This document shows positions 1 to 9,440 of a stretch of 64,000 nucleotides of DNA, piece after piece (position 1 is the stretch's first letter; every line of letters starts with the position of its first letter). The DNA is taken from positions 5,979,001-6,043,000 of the forward strand of contig OU015673.1 in NCBI GenBank assembly GCA_907165275.2, written 5' to 3'. Origin of the DNA: Zygaena filipendulae (Eukaryota; Arthropoda; Insecta; Lepidoptera; Zygaenidae). The notes under the pieces were generated by a model that was not told where the DNA came from, did no database searches, and saw nothing but the letters and a program-made list of their open reading frames with translations. A program made the translations under genes and the position numbers.

Positions 1-19
1 TAAAAGAAATAAAACTTAC

Positions 20-115
20 AATTTTCTTGAACACCTTCCATTTCGGTGCCGCGGAAACACTGGCCATCGCAATGAAGACAGCGAAGCAGAAGAATAAAAT
101 CTTGGCGAAGTTCAT
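20..115 (-). CDS. cecropin A/B-type precursor, exon 1 (partial, continues off left edge)
   Basis: Secreted antimicrobial peptide precursor of the insect humoral immune response; cecropins form amphipathic helices that disrupt bacterial membranes. The minus strand reads ATG at 115-113 and encodes 32 residues: a hydrophobic signal peptide (MNFAKILFFCFAVFIAMA, then SVSA), an AP dipeptide pro-segment of the kind removed stepwise, then the mature start KWKVFKKI. WKVFKKI is the hallmark N-terminus of A/B-type cecropins. The exon ends in phase 0 at a GTAAGT donor (19-14 on the minus strand), the same intron position as in the second cecropin at 7134. Exon 2 (expected to start EK.G) lies beyond base 1, so completeness cannot be judged. 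It is transcribed away from the second cecropin. Very confident on family; the subtype rests on the first eight mature residues. Confidence 0.93.
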
Positions 116-199
116 TTTTGGAATGATTGAAAAAGAAAAGTTTTCAAACAAAACAATTAGTTCTACAAATCTGTGTGTCGACAGATCGAGTGCTCGATT

Positions 200-237
200 G
201 TTGATGATTCTGTCTGCAAATGCTCTGGTTTTATATA
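200..237 (-). promoter_or_regulatory. core promoter of the A/B-type cecropin
   Basis: On the minus strand TATATAAA occupies 237-230. About 25-33 bases downstream is an ACAGAATCA stretch (213-205) that can serve as an insect-type initiator. This gives a 5' UTR of roughly 90 nt before the ATG at 115, much like the D-like cecropin. The TATA box is clear; the exact start site is inferred. Confidence 0.6.
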
Positions 238-361
238 CTTGTAAAATGACCTATTTACATTTGCACACTAAGATGCGAATGACAAACGAGTTTGGTTCTT
301 ATTATTGAAAGCATAAAGACTAAGAGGTGTTATGTTGTGAGGAAAATAATTAATGGTGAAC

Positions 362-419
362 AGATAACGCGTAAGCGGATGGCAGCGCGGCGTTATCGCG
401 GGGTCTCGCGGGAACTCCC
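362..419 (-). promoter_or_regulatory. kappaB-like and GATA motif cluster upstream of the A/B-type cecropin
   Basis: GGGAACTCCC at 410-419 fits the insect immune kappaB consensus GGGRAYYYYY exactly, and AGATAA lies at 362-367. NF-kB/Rel sites paired with nearby GATA sites are a known arrangement in fat-body-expressed antimicrobial peptide promoters. The cluster is 130-180 bp upstream of the TATA box. The match is seen; binding is inferred. GGGAACTCC also occurs inside family A repeats, so chance or repeat origin is possible. Confidence 0.4.
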
Positions 420-479
420 TTGTGCTTTCAATATTGTTTTTCCCCGTTGGGGTCATTTGTCGGAATATAGAAATTAATT

Positions 480-1028
480 ATTAATCACCTAAAACATTTT
501 TTGACGAAATACTTGTATTGTAAGATATACTATTTTTGGTAGTAGGTACATTATACAAATATTCATCGTAATTGTTTTTGTAATTATTGTAAAATACATT
601 TAAAAAAAATTAATTTCCACCTAAAAAGTCTTACTCAGTTTATTTAACCCGCTAGGTTGGGTCACCAATAAAATACCAATTAACATTTCAAAATTTTGTA
701 CGTATATCAGCAGGTGAGAAGTAGAGGTCTCAGTTTTAGAGTTGAAAATACACTATAGTAACTACGAACAAAATCGACTAATGAAATAAACTATTGTCCA
801 GTTGAAAAGTATTTAATTTTGTTTACACCTATAATCTATTGCAGTAAGTGTCATTGTATCTTTGCTGATAGGTATCACTAGTAAGTTAACTCAAAAAATG
901 CTGAAATTCACATAAACTATTAAGTTAGAATATTGATAATATTCTTTAGGTATAGATACTATTTACTTACTTACTAAAAAAAGACTACCAAAAATTTATG
1001 CTTTCTCTAGCTTACTAAATTATCTTTC
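480..1028. other. no recognisable feature
   Basis: AT-rich sequence with no coding pattern, inverted repeat or family A head that I could see. Confidence 0.5.
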
Positions 1029-1330
1029 TACTAACTGTCCCCCGCGGTTTCGCCCGCGGTAATTTCGGAGTTCTAGGATAAACTATAGATATAAACTTTC
1101 CTTATGAGCTATCTATATATATCTTATCTATATATATCTATAGTATAATATAAATGTAAAAATATGTGTAGTATATACCACGTTTGCTTGGTTTCCACGA
1201 CACAAGCTTATAGCTTAGTGTGGGATCAAGTAGATCTGGGTGTTGTGAAGTGAATTATTATTATTATTATTATTATGAACACTATCTATTCGTGGAAATC
1301 GCATGAAAATCCGTTCAGTAGTACTTCATT
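1029..1330 (+). repeat. family A repeat, A3 type, interrupted
   Basis: Head AACTGTCCCCCGCGGTTTCG, then TAATTTCGGAGTTC and TATAAACTTTCCTTATGAG. The A3 body resumes near 1281 (CACTATCTATTCGTGG, AAAATCCGTTCAGTAG). The roughly 170 bp between holds AT dinucleotide-rich sequence, an unplaced segment and a (TTA)7 run at 1254-1276, so the copy is split by later insertion or slippage. Confidence 0.7.
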
Positions 1331-1498
1331 TTCTACTATGTAAAAGTACTATCTACTACGTAGGTATCTATTAAATACATATATTGAAATTATTTTCGAG
1401 CTTTTGAAGTGAGTAACAAAGTTAAAAATGAAACTGAAGTTCAAAATAATTCACAAACACAATTAAAAATTAAAATCAACCTCTGAATGTATAACTTA

Positions 1499-1690
1499 CG
1501 GCCGCACTCAGAGTCGTTTTAATGATTACTTTATTTTAAGTAGGTAAAGATTTTTAAAACAAAACTGCCGCAGTCAGAGACGTTCATAAATTAATGTTAA
1601 TTTAACGTACGGGTCTGATTGCGGCAGTTTTGTTTTAAAAATCTTTACTTAAAATTAAGTAATCATTAAAATAGCTCTGATTTAAACTGA
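1499..1690. repeat. fold-back (hairpin) MITE-like element
   Basis: Arms of about 70 bp at 1509-1578 and 66 bp at 1614-1679 are near-perfect reverse complements. Both carry AAAACAAAACTGCCGCA, TTTTTAAAA and TAATGATTACTT. They are separated by about 35 bp. There is no coding capacity. It could be a non-autonomous DNA transposon or a local inverted duplication; the termini and target duplication are unclear. Confidence 0.7.
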
Positions 1691-1902
1691 TTTAAATGCC
1701 AATTAACATTGATTTAATGAATGCCGTTAGTCGTCAAAAGAAAAAAGTCTTCATACCATGGATAGATAGTGGATTATGATAAATAGTTGAGTTTTACCAT
1801 CTCAAGTCTAGTTCTTCCGAAGAAACACTAACTAACTGAAATACTAACTGTAACTTTGTTGGAATCTTGAGTACGGCTGAAGTAAAAGTTGGTATTTATT
1901 TA

Positions 1903-2266
1903 ACTACTAGCTGTTCCCCGCGGTTTTATGCAAGTCGATTTCGGAGTTTCCTCGGAAATTTCGGGACAAAAGCCCTATGTTCTTTATGGTACCTCTTATT
2001 ACGTGTATGCAAAATTTCATGATGGTCCATTAAGTAGTTAAGGTCTGGAAGCTTAACAAACAAACAAACTCAATTTCACATTTATAATACCTACTAGCTG
2101 TCCCCTGTGGTATCACCCGCGTTAATTTCGGAGTTCCGCAGGAATTCCGGAACAAAAAGTACTTTATTTACGTCCTTATCTATACCCCCTGAAGACATTT
2201 TACATACAAAATTTCGTGATAGAACAAACCAACAACTCAATTTCGCATTTATAATATTAGTTAGGA
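1903..2266 (+). repeat. two family A copies in tandem
   Basis: The first copy (1903-2091) has CTAGCTGTTCCCCGCGG and ends ATTTATAATAC. The second (2092-2266) starts immediately as TACTAGCTGTCCCC and ends TTTATAATATTAGTTAGG. Head-to-tail abutment at TA(C)TAG suggests insertion at the 3' end motif of an older copy. Confidence 0.75.
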
Positions 2267-2794
2267 TAACCTAGTCTGAGTACCTATACTTTTAACATCG
2301 TGTGCTATCAAGCTTAACAGCATATACATACATACCCTTCACAAACGGTTCTAAATATTATTATGACTAAACTTTCTTATAATATGCATAAAATTGTGGC
2401 GATTGTGAGTTATCCATCCATGTCAAATTGGAAAGACGAGTCCAAAAAGAAATTTCCAAAACCTCATTTTGAACTGAAACTACTTTGAGCGCGATGAGAG
2501 TAAAATTTCAAGTTAGAATTCGGGCGTCACGTTTTGTAAACGAAACTATCTATATTGTGACGCAGTTTTATTTCTTACATACACGTGTAAGTAAGTAGCA
2601 ACGTTTGAAGTTTTTATAGTGTATTTATTACTATAACTATGTACCTATGTAATTTACATAAACAGTTACTGTAAAAATCTTTGGTGCATTAAAGTATATT
2701 GTATTGCACAACATATATTTTTTTACAGACGATGAGAGCCTAGCTTTAGCTTATGCAGTAGGTAAGTAGTATCTTTCTATTTTACCTAACAGGA

Positions 2795-3126
2795 AAAGCG
2801 GTCAAGTGCGTGTCGTCCGAGCATGTTAAAGGGTTCCGTAACGAGAATTTTTGTTTATGTTTATTACTTTCGAAATTATCGCGTTCTAACTTCAAAACCT
2901 ACACGACAAATCTTATTCAAACAAATTTTTGTTGAGAGGTTTTTTTAAGTCTTACTAACTTTTTGCTAAACTACTGGAAGGGACACATTTGTTACGACTT
3001 CATAAGCGCATAGGTATCTACAAACTCAAATTAATGTTTTCTTATTAATGCGAATTTCTAAGATATGCGCTTCTAAATTAAAAGACGAACTGATTTTTCC
3101 ATCTGGCTACGGGACCCTAAAAACTG
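2795..3126 (+). repeat. dispersed non-coding element (AAGGGTTCCGTA type)
   Basis: Starts near GCGGTCAAGTGCGTGTCGTC with AAAGGGTTCCGTAACGAG, and ends ACGGGACCCTAAAAAC. This head and tail pair matches a short element widespread in lepidopteran genomes (recalled, not searched). No open frame is present. A short related piece, AGGGTTCCGT, occurs near 49621. Confidence 0.5.
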
Positions 3127-3342
3127 GTTTATTAGAAGCTCACCTCACTAATTTCAGATACTAAACATTTAAATATTCAGACTCTGAAACGTACATACTT
3201 ACTCTATGTATCTATCTATAATAATATACCTAATAAAAGAATAGAATTCGCGATTCTGTACATTGAATATTTTTAACTAAAATTGAGAGGGGTGATAAAA
3301 GAAGAGTAACCAAGCCCAAAAAAAAGTTTTTAAAATTATTTT

Positions 3343-3536
3343 CTGTCTGTCTGTCTGTCTGACTGTTCGCGATAATCTCCGCATCTACTGAACCGATTGT
3401 CATGCGGTTTTCACAGGTGGATTAAGCTTAGCCTGGAGCTTCATATATTCTTTGTTTCATTGAAATCGGATGTCGGGAAAAAAGTTGTTGTATAAAAACC
3501 TTTCCTGCGTGTGAAACTGCGGGGCACAGCTAGTCT
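3343..3536 (-). repeat. family A repeat, A3-like
   Basis: Begins with a CTGT tetramer run at 3343-3360 and ends CTGCGGGGCACAGCTAGT. Contains ACTGAACCGATTGTCATGCG. Confidence 0.7.
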
Positions 3537-3901
3537 ATTAATATGTATATTGTTTAACACGGAACTAATGACGAAACAATGATTCATGTCAGTTACGTAG
3601 GTACCTATTAGGAATTAACAGAGTACCTAAGTGAGCTATAAAATTTATAGTTAATTAATAAAACATTTATTCAGTAAATAACCGTTTTATATAACAAACC
3701 GCAGAGTACCTAATTGTTTTGATATTGATTAGATCCATTCTTCGGTGACTAATTAGGTGTACCCACAGATAACCTTTATAGGTACGCTTAACTTTACAAA
3801 AAATAAAATAGAAAGACTTTAATTCGACACAAAATTTTAAAACTCGTTTTTTGTTGCTGTGTACTAGGTTAGTAGACTTTTTTATTCCTATTTTTATTTA
3901 T

Positions 3902-4215
3902 TACTAGCCGTTCCCCGCGGTTTCACCCGCGGTAATTTCGGAGTTTCCGCGGGAATTGCGGGATAAAATATACATTATACATTATTATTATATATATATT
4001 ATTATTATATTATTATTATACCCTCCTCATGAATCACTCTATCTATTGGTGCCACAAAACTGCATGAAAATCCGTAGGGGGTAATCTCTGGATCTAATGA
4101 ACTGATTTTGAAGAAAGCCACGTTATTTCTGAGTGTCATAGGCTATATTGTAACCCGGGATCCCCGCGGGAACTACCAAATTACCGCGGGTGAAACCGCG
4201 GGGACCAGCTAGTCT
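3902..4215. repeat. two family A copies head-to-head (inverted pair)
   Basis: A plus-oriented A3 copy (3902-4070, CCGTTCCCCGCGG head) runs directly into a minus-oriented A2 copy (4075-4215, ending CGCGGGGACCAGCTAGT). The pair forms a large imperfect palindrome with GC-rich ends. An ATT/ATA-rich run (3966-4020) lies in the first copy. Confidence 0.7.
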
Positions 4216-5074
4216 CAGATAATTATATCAGTAGACTTAAGATTAACTCATTGCCATCTTACTAGTTTAGGTGAATTACCGCATTTTAAGTTCTAGACAA
4301 AGAAACAATTTTTTTTTAACATTGTATTGTAATACTAATCAAGATCGTGCTGTATGCGCACGCGTCTGTTATCTCTTATCTCGGTGTAAAGAATGTCTAA
4401 GGATGTATATTTTATATTTATTTTATATATTTTATTTATTGATCCTCAACATAATGTGCACCACTACAAGAGTACAGTAGTTACATGGTAATCAGTCGAT
4501 CTTTCATAATTTCAGAGTTCCTTGTCATTTCGGAGTTCCCGTAGATATTCCGATATAAAAAGCAACTTACTTACTATTTACCTAGTTTCATACTTTCTTT
4601 CCTTCTTATGTTGTCCTTGTGTGCATTAATTGTTAAATAAATAAATAAATGAGTAAAAAGCAAAATATCTGGGCGTCCAAGCAAAAAGGTGTTAGTAGTG
4701 GGGTATGAGTTAATTCGGTATCTAGAATAGTCGATTGATAGTAAGGATTGAAAAAATGTTCAAAAACTAGCACAATTTTTTTTTTACAGACATTTGAAGA
4801 TGAAACTCTGAAAAAGCTTGATTTGAAAAAAAAAGCATTTTAAAAGTTTCAGTAAAATAAAAAAACACACTTCTACCTGCTTGCTACATAGATTTTTATA
4901 TACTATTGTAGATTAAGATATAAGAAATTATAGAAAATCGAGCATTTATTAATAAATAATAAATAATCAATCCAAATCGCGGACACAATTTTTGCATCCA
5001 ACTTTACAAAACTTCTTATATCTTGGAAACTAAATGCCGAGAACTGGTACCTTTTAGCTTGGACGCGCCCATAT
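4216..5074. other. mostly featureless; one family A scrap
   Basis: Only 4510-4565 (TTTCGGAGTTCCCGTAG, CCGATATAAAAAG) resembles family A. Otherwise AT-rich with no supportable gene. Confidence 0.45.
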
Positions 5075-5209
5075 TATGTCAATCAGGAACACTGTAGTTT
5101 CCTATAAGTAAAATAACTTTTAAAATCGGTTGAGTAGTTTTTGAGTTTATTCATACAAACATACAAAAAAAAAAAAACTTTTGTCTTTATAATATTAGTA
5201 TAATATGTC
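5075..5209 (+). repeat. family A repeat, A2 tail only
   Basis: AGGAACACTGTAGTTTCC, AAATCGGTTGAGTAG, an A-rich run and CTTTATAATATTAGTATAAT. The CCGCGG head is missing. Confidence 0.65.
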
Positions 5210-5265
5210 CACGTAAACCCACAGTTTTAACTGTAATTTATTATTGTTTTTTTTAATCCTTACAT

Positions 5266-5499
5266 CTAATATATATAAATCACGTGTCACGTTGTTTGTC
5301 CGCGATGGACTCCGAAACTACTGAACGGATTTTGATAAAATTTTGCAACCGTTTATGATATGGTCCAACTTAAAAGATATGATAGTTTTTATCCCGGAAT
5401 TCCCTCGGGAACTGAAGGACATAGAGTACTTTTTTCCCGCAACCTCCGCGGGAACTCCGAAATTACCGCAGATGAAATCGCGGGGGACAGCTAGTACCT
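5266..5499 (-). repeat. family A repeat, A4 type
   Basis: Starts CTAATATATATAAATCACG and ends CGCGGGGGACAGCTAGT. The same subtype occurs at 32698, 32937 and 41125. Confidence 0.75.
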
Positions 5500-5500
5500 A

Positions 5501-5670
5501 TTATAAAACTTAGTACGCGGTCTGTTTGTCTGTTCGAGATATACCTACTCAAAAACTACTGAACGGATTTTTATGCGGTTTACAACTATAGATAGAGTCA
5601 TTCAAGAGGAAGTTTTATAAGTATAGTTTATCTTGAAACTATTATGAAATTACCGCGGGTGAAACTGTTG
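5501..5670 (-). repeat. family A repeat, A3 type, decayed head
   Basis: Abuts the preceding copy. ACTACTGAACGGATTTTTATG and AGATAGAGTCATTCAAGAGG are A3 signatures. It ends GAAATTACCGCGGGTGAAAC without the CAGCTAGT terminus. Confidence 0.6.
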
Positions 5671-5962
5671 TTCGTTAAAATATAGCATGGGCAAAATCGA
5701 AGGCTTCAGTACTCCTGTATAAATAAAAATTAGACACTGTTCTTTGGTAAGCGGATTATTTGAGAACGGTTGGAATGATTCAGCTAAAGTTTATTTTAAA
5801 TTTTCGTATTAGTCTGATTGCGAATAAAGCTTTTAGGCAAAGATAAATTGGAAAAGTCGCCCGTGAAAGCGGAAAATATAGGAAAAACTGAACGTCCTTC
5901 TTTTGTGTGGAGATTTTGTTGTATTGAAATTGGTACTGGACAGCGTCTAATGATCCACTGAT

Positions 5963-6563
5963 TTGTATTTGTATTTGTTAGCGGGCTGGTTTCCGCAACT
6001 CGACGTCTGAGCGCCTATTTTGCGTGTGGTGGGAATACATCTATTCATGCCAACCCAGCTCCTGCAGGAAGCCCAGCAGCTTCCTAATGTCACCGAAGGC
6101 TTCCGGGAGCGACCTTGGTGTCCCTAAGTACTTTGCCCTGTATGGTGCCACTCCGTCGCATTCAAGCAACACATGAGCGGCGGTTTCGTCCACCTCCATG
6201 CAAGCTCTGCAGAGGGGGCTGTCTGTAACATTTATATTATACAAATGTTTGTTGTAAGGGCCATGGCCCGTGAGAGAACCTGTCACCATGCGGAGATCGG
6301 CTCTACTCAACCGTAAAAGACTGCGAGAGAGACGGGCGTCCGCTTTGGGTAAGACCGCTTTCGCCTGTCTGCAGTCGTTGAGCCTCGACCAGAGTCGGTC
6401 ATGCTGCTGTTTAGTTCTCTGTCGCAGTTGCGTGCGGATCCAGCTGAACGGCAGGGGTGCTATGGGTTCTGGGCCAAAGACTGTCGTGTCCGAGCCCCTG
6501 CGGGCCAGCTCATCCGCCGCATCGTTCCCTCGAGAGTCACTATGGCCCTTTATCCATTGCAGG
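5963..6563 (-). mobile_element. 5'-truncated LINE (jockey/R1-like group) with 13-bp target duplication
   Basis: The insert carries the end of a LINE ORF2 (6563 down to 6041), a short 3' UTR and an A-rich (CAAATA)n tail at 5963-5980 on the minus strand. ATGATCCACTGAT occurs exactly at 5950-5962 and again at 6564-6576, flanking the insert as a target-site duplication. This is the expected product of target-primed reverse transcription that stopped inside the RNase H region. The clade assignment beyond RNase-H-bearing LINEs is inference. Confidence 0.85.
6041..6563 (-). pseudogene. LINE reverse transcriptase ORF2, RNase H and C-terminal part only
   Basis: A single open frame on the minus strand runs from the truncation point at 6563 to a stop at 6041-6043. 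It opens with an RNase H tail: W-I-K-G-H-S-D-S-R-G-N, then DAADELARRGS, whose aspartate is the usual late catalytic position. The C-terminal tail contains LRMVTGSLTGHGPYN followed by a CxxC...H....C knuckle (CRACMEVDETAAHVLLEC), typical of this LINE class. It ends LGWHE. Endonuclease, polymerase and the RNase H N-terminus are missing, so it is inactive. Confidence 0.85.
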
Positions 6564-6613
6564 ATGATCCACTGATAAACTTATCAAAAAATCTTAATTA
6601 CCGCTCGACCTAG

Positions 6614-6750
6614 GTATATGAAGATGAAATTTGATAGAGAAGTTATTTATGAGGCGTCAATGACAAATGAGAAAGTTTTTTATCCCAAATTTCCAGAAGG
6701 GAATCCCAGTATACACGCGAGTAAAATCGCAGAGTACAGCCAGTTAGTGA
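6614..6750 (-). repeat. decayed family A fragment upstream of the D-like cecropin
   Basis: Contains TTTTTTATCCCAAATTTCC, then CGCGAGTAAAATCGCAGAG and TACAGCCA, matching the family A minus-strand end with many substitutions. It supplies one of the kappaB-like decamers noted separately. Confidence 0.55.
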
Positions 6751-6783
6751 TAATATAGCAAACCGCATCTTAAGGGATATCCC
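6699..6783 (+). promoter_or_regulatory. two kappaB-like decamers upstream of the D-like cecropin
   Basis: GGGAATCCCA (6699-6708; reverse strand TGGGATTCCC) and the palindrome GGGATATCCC (6774-6783) lie about 300 and 230 bp upstream of the TATA box. The first matches nine of ten positions of GGGRAYYYYY; the second fits the broader GGGRNNYYCC form. A role as Rel/Relish sites is inferred from the gene's class. Confidence 0.35.
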
Positions 6784-7009
6784 GCGTCCAGGCAGACCGT
6801 TCAACTTTGGGGCACAACCTTCGATAAGGAAACGGCAACATTTAAAATTAAACTTTATTTCCATTGACATCAAGGTTTGCACTCCTTTGAAATGAGAACT
6901 CCTTTATATAAAATTATGATGTGCTTAGTTAAAAATAAACCTTATTAAAAGAAAAGATTAAATCTTAATTACTTTGATACAGTAATGTTACGATCTTTTA
7001 TAAGTTAAG

Positions 7010-7046
7010 TATATAAATCCAATGTTTACATACGGTAAGCATCAGA
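7010..7046 (+). promoter_or_regulatory. core promoter of the D-like cecropin
   Basis: TATATAAA at 7010-7017 is followed 31 bp later by CATCAGATC (7040-7048), a good arthropod initiator. This predicts a 5' UTR of about 92 nt. The spacing is textbook for a TATA-driven insect immune gene. Confidence 0.7.
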
Positions 7047-7133
7047 TCGCAACAAGATACCTACCGCAACGTTTCAGTTCAATTTGGTATTTGAATTGCA
7101 AACTCGATTACGACCAGTAGATATATGATAAAA

Positions 7134-7830
7134 ATGCAATTCTCTAAAATTGTATTCTTTTTCTTCGCCTGCTTGCTGGCTGTATGCAATGTCTCAGCTG
7201 CACCCAAGCCCTGGAATCCACTGAAAGATCTCGTAAGTTTTTTTTTTATAGCATTTCTAAGTTGATCTATAACATATAGAGAGTTCGTTTAGTCGAAATC
7301 AAAATGTGGATCTAACCATTTCGGATATACGCAGATACAAACAGAAATAAATAAAACATATACTTTTAAGTGTGTTTAGTAAAAAAACTATTACTGTTAC
7401 TGTATGGCTGGATTATGGATTTTTATTACTGTTTCACGCAAAAACTATTGAATGGATTTTAATGAAACTTTATAATAATATAGCTTATAGGTACCTACTA
7501 TTATATTTATAATATAATTTGTTTGATTGTTCCCCTTCTGTAATTTTTTTGGAGATTTACCTGTAGTAAGTGCCGAACTCGGTTCTGGAACACAACCCCT
7601 AGTGTCATTGAATTGAAGTAGCTTTGTCTTGATATAGTCGGTTGTTAACGTTATGTTGGTAGTGCAATGTATTCGTTTATTTAGAATAGATATATCTTTC
7701 CAGTTTTTTAAATAGATTTATTTCATCATTTCAGGAGAAAATGGGTCAAAACATACGTGATGGCATCATCAAGGCAAAACCAGCGATCGATGTTGTAGCG
7801 CAAGCACAAGACGTGTGGAAACGGTTCTAA
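7134..7830 (+). CDS. cecropin D-like antimicrobial peptide precursor (two exons)
   Basis: Exons 7134-7232 and 7735-7830, with a 502-bp phase-0 intron bounded by GTAAGT and TTTCAG; 64 aa in total. Residues 1-22 form a hydrophobic signal peptide (MQFSKIVFFFFACLLAVC...SA), followed by an APKP pro-segment. The mature peptide is about 38 aa, from W27: WNPLKDL, then EKMGQNIRDGIIKA, then KPAIDVVAQAQDVWKRF. The WNP start is D-type; the core EKMGQNIRDGI is shared by all cecropins. Oddities: the usual Ala-Gly-Pro hinge reads Ala-Lys-Pro, and the C-terminus lacks a terminal Gly for amidation. The start at 7134 has A at -3 and gives the family's normal signal peptide; an in-frame ATG at 7125 would add three residues. 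It acts extracellularly in hemolymph. Confidence 0.95.
7429..7500 (-). repeat. family A fragment inside the cecropin intron
   Basis: TTTCACGCAAAAACTATTGA, then ATGGATTTTAATGAAAC and AATATAGCTTATA, match the A-family middle seen at 53140-53205. It is short, with neither terminus. Confidence 0.55.
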
Positions 7831-8169
7831 TTCTATATCTATGTCTAATATCTATTCGATAACGCAACTTCAGCCTTATATATCCGCGATAGCTTTTTGC
7901 TAATAAGATTTTATGTTCACGACGAGCTATAGAATCTAACACAACCTGATAATTAGAACTTAGCGATTCAATAGTTTTTAAGTTCATATTAAACAGTATA
8001 CCTACTGTTAACTGTTAAACAGAGATGAGCAGCATTTTTTACATATAAGTAGGCTGAATAGGATTTATTTTAATGAAATATAACACTCATCGGTATTTGT
8101 GATTTGCTTTTTCTTATTAGAATAGTTAGGTAGATACTATTAAAAGTTATAATACAACGTGATAATGAA

Positions 8170-8640
8170 TTGACTGAAAACTAGAAAGTATGTAGTTTGT
8201 TCAGAATCAATCGCACCATATTTTATATACTTAGGTCATATTTTTTCGTTTTTACTAGCCCATGCAATGTCTAAATTATGTATATAAAGAAAAATATAAA
8301 TACATTCGAATGCATAACCTCCTCCTTTTTGGAAGTCGGTTAAAAATACAATATTTGGCGCGTACGCCGCGCCGCCCGTAGCAAAATAATCGAATCGGTC
8401 ATTGACACGTAGGCACGGGCGTAGCGCTTGAAATTTCATAGATAGGTCACCTCCAAACTAATGTTGAATAACATTGGTCCATGGAATAACTTTTAGACTA
8501 TTAATTTTTTTAATATAATTATATTTTAATCATATTATTGTTTATTTATTTTAATTTATTTGTTTATTTATCAGGTTTTTGGTCAACTCATTAATACTTT
8601 GTATACAAATATGCATAAATGAAGTATTTTTTTATTAAAT
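8170..8640 (+). repeat. dispersed repeat family B, copy 1
   Basis: Shares blocks with 31205-31760: AAAACTAGAAAGTA, GTCATATTTTTTC, TCATTGACACGTAGG, GGGCGTAGCGCTT, GATAGGTCACCTC and, further on, GTTTTTGGTCAACTCATTAA. A roughly 120-bp segment (about 8257-8397) is absent from copy 2. The stretch AACTAATGTTGAATAAC near 8456 is the uninterrupted site for the insert in copy 2. No coding sequence is apparent. Confidence 0.65.
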
Positions 8641-9293
8641 TATACAAAATAAAATAAATTTAGTGTCAAGAATTTTTTTTTGTTTATGTTTTATTACATT
8701 TTATGAACTAAATGACTATAATTAGAAAGCAGAATCCTAGGCAATGAAAATGACAGTATCAGCCATTTTAACTTAGCTGGAATTGTTAAGACTACTGAGT
8801 ATTATTCAATAACTTATTAAAAAAAGGCTGCACAAATTCTAGTGTCCATAACACGCATCAAAGTTATAAAATTAAGGAATTATGTGGGATTTTTTACAAG
8901 TTGCATGTACCTAAGCATGATTTATATAGGGTACAAAAAGTCCCTTGTTCAACCTCCACTCAGTAGGTATATAGAAGTAATATAGATGATAGATGTATAT
9001 ACATATATATATAGAAAGAACCGGAAATGTTAACAAGGGTAGAAGATGACTATCACACATCAAGTTTAAGTAAAAAAGTTCTTGTAACGAAACGTTATGA
9101 CCGACGCAACACGGCAGATCGCGTGACGTTAATAATTTTGTACCGATTTTATTAATATCTACATATTTCCAAAACATAGTTTTTATGTAACTTTCAGTAG
9201 GTAAAAAACAGCCAGCTCCTGTTATGAAAACTGATTATTCTGACCTTAAAGAGAAATATTTTCAGTGCATATTATCTTGATCCTTTCAAGTCT
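8641..9293. other. no recognisable feature
   Basis: AT-rich, with a TA-rich run near 8993-9012. I see no gene or repeat signature. Confidence 0.4.
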
Positions 9294-9440
9294 TACCTAC
9301 CTACTCAACCGATCATCATGAAATTTTGTATGAATATTGTCAAGAGTACAGAAAAGGACACAGGCTACTTTTTGAAACTCTGGAAACTCTGGAAACTCTG
9401 AAAATAATGCAAGTGAAATCGCGAGGAACAGCTAATATAT
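9294..9440 (-). repeat. family A repeat, A1-like, decayed
   Basis: CAACCGATCATCATGAAATT, TCAAGAGTACAGAAAAGGAC and AGGAACAGCTAATAT. A small 10-bp triplication (GAAACTCTGG) at 9374-9402 replaces the usual GC-rich stretch. Confidence 0.6.

Noticed and set aside
27..308. 93-codon plus-strand frame at the left edge
   Set aside because: It is antisense to the cecropin exon, whose signal peptide, mature start and splice donor are all recognisable on the minus strand.
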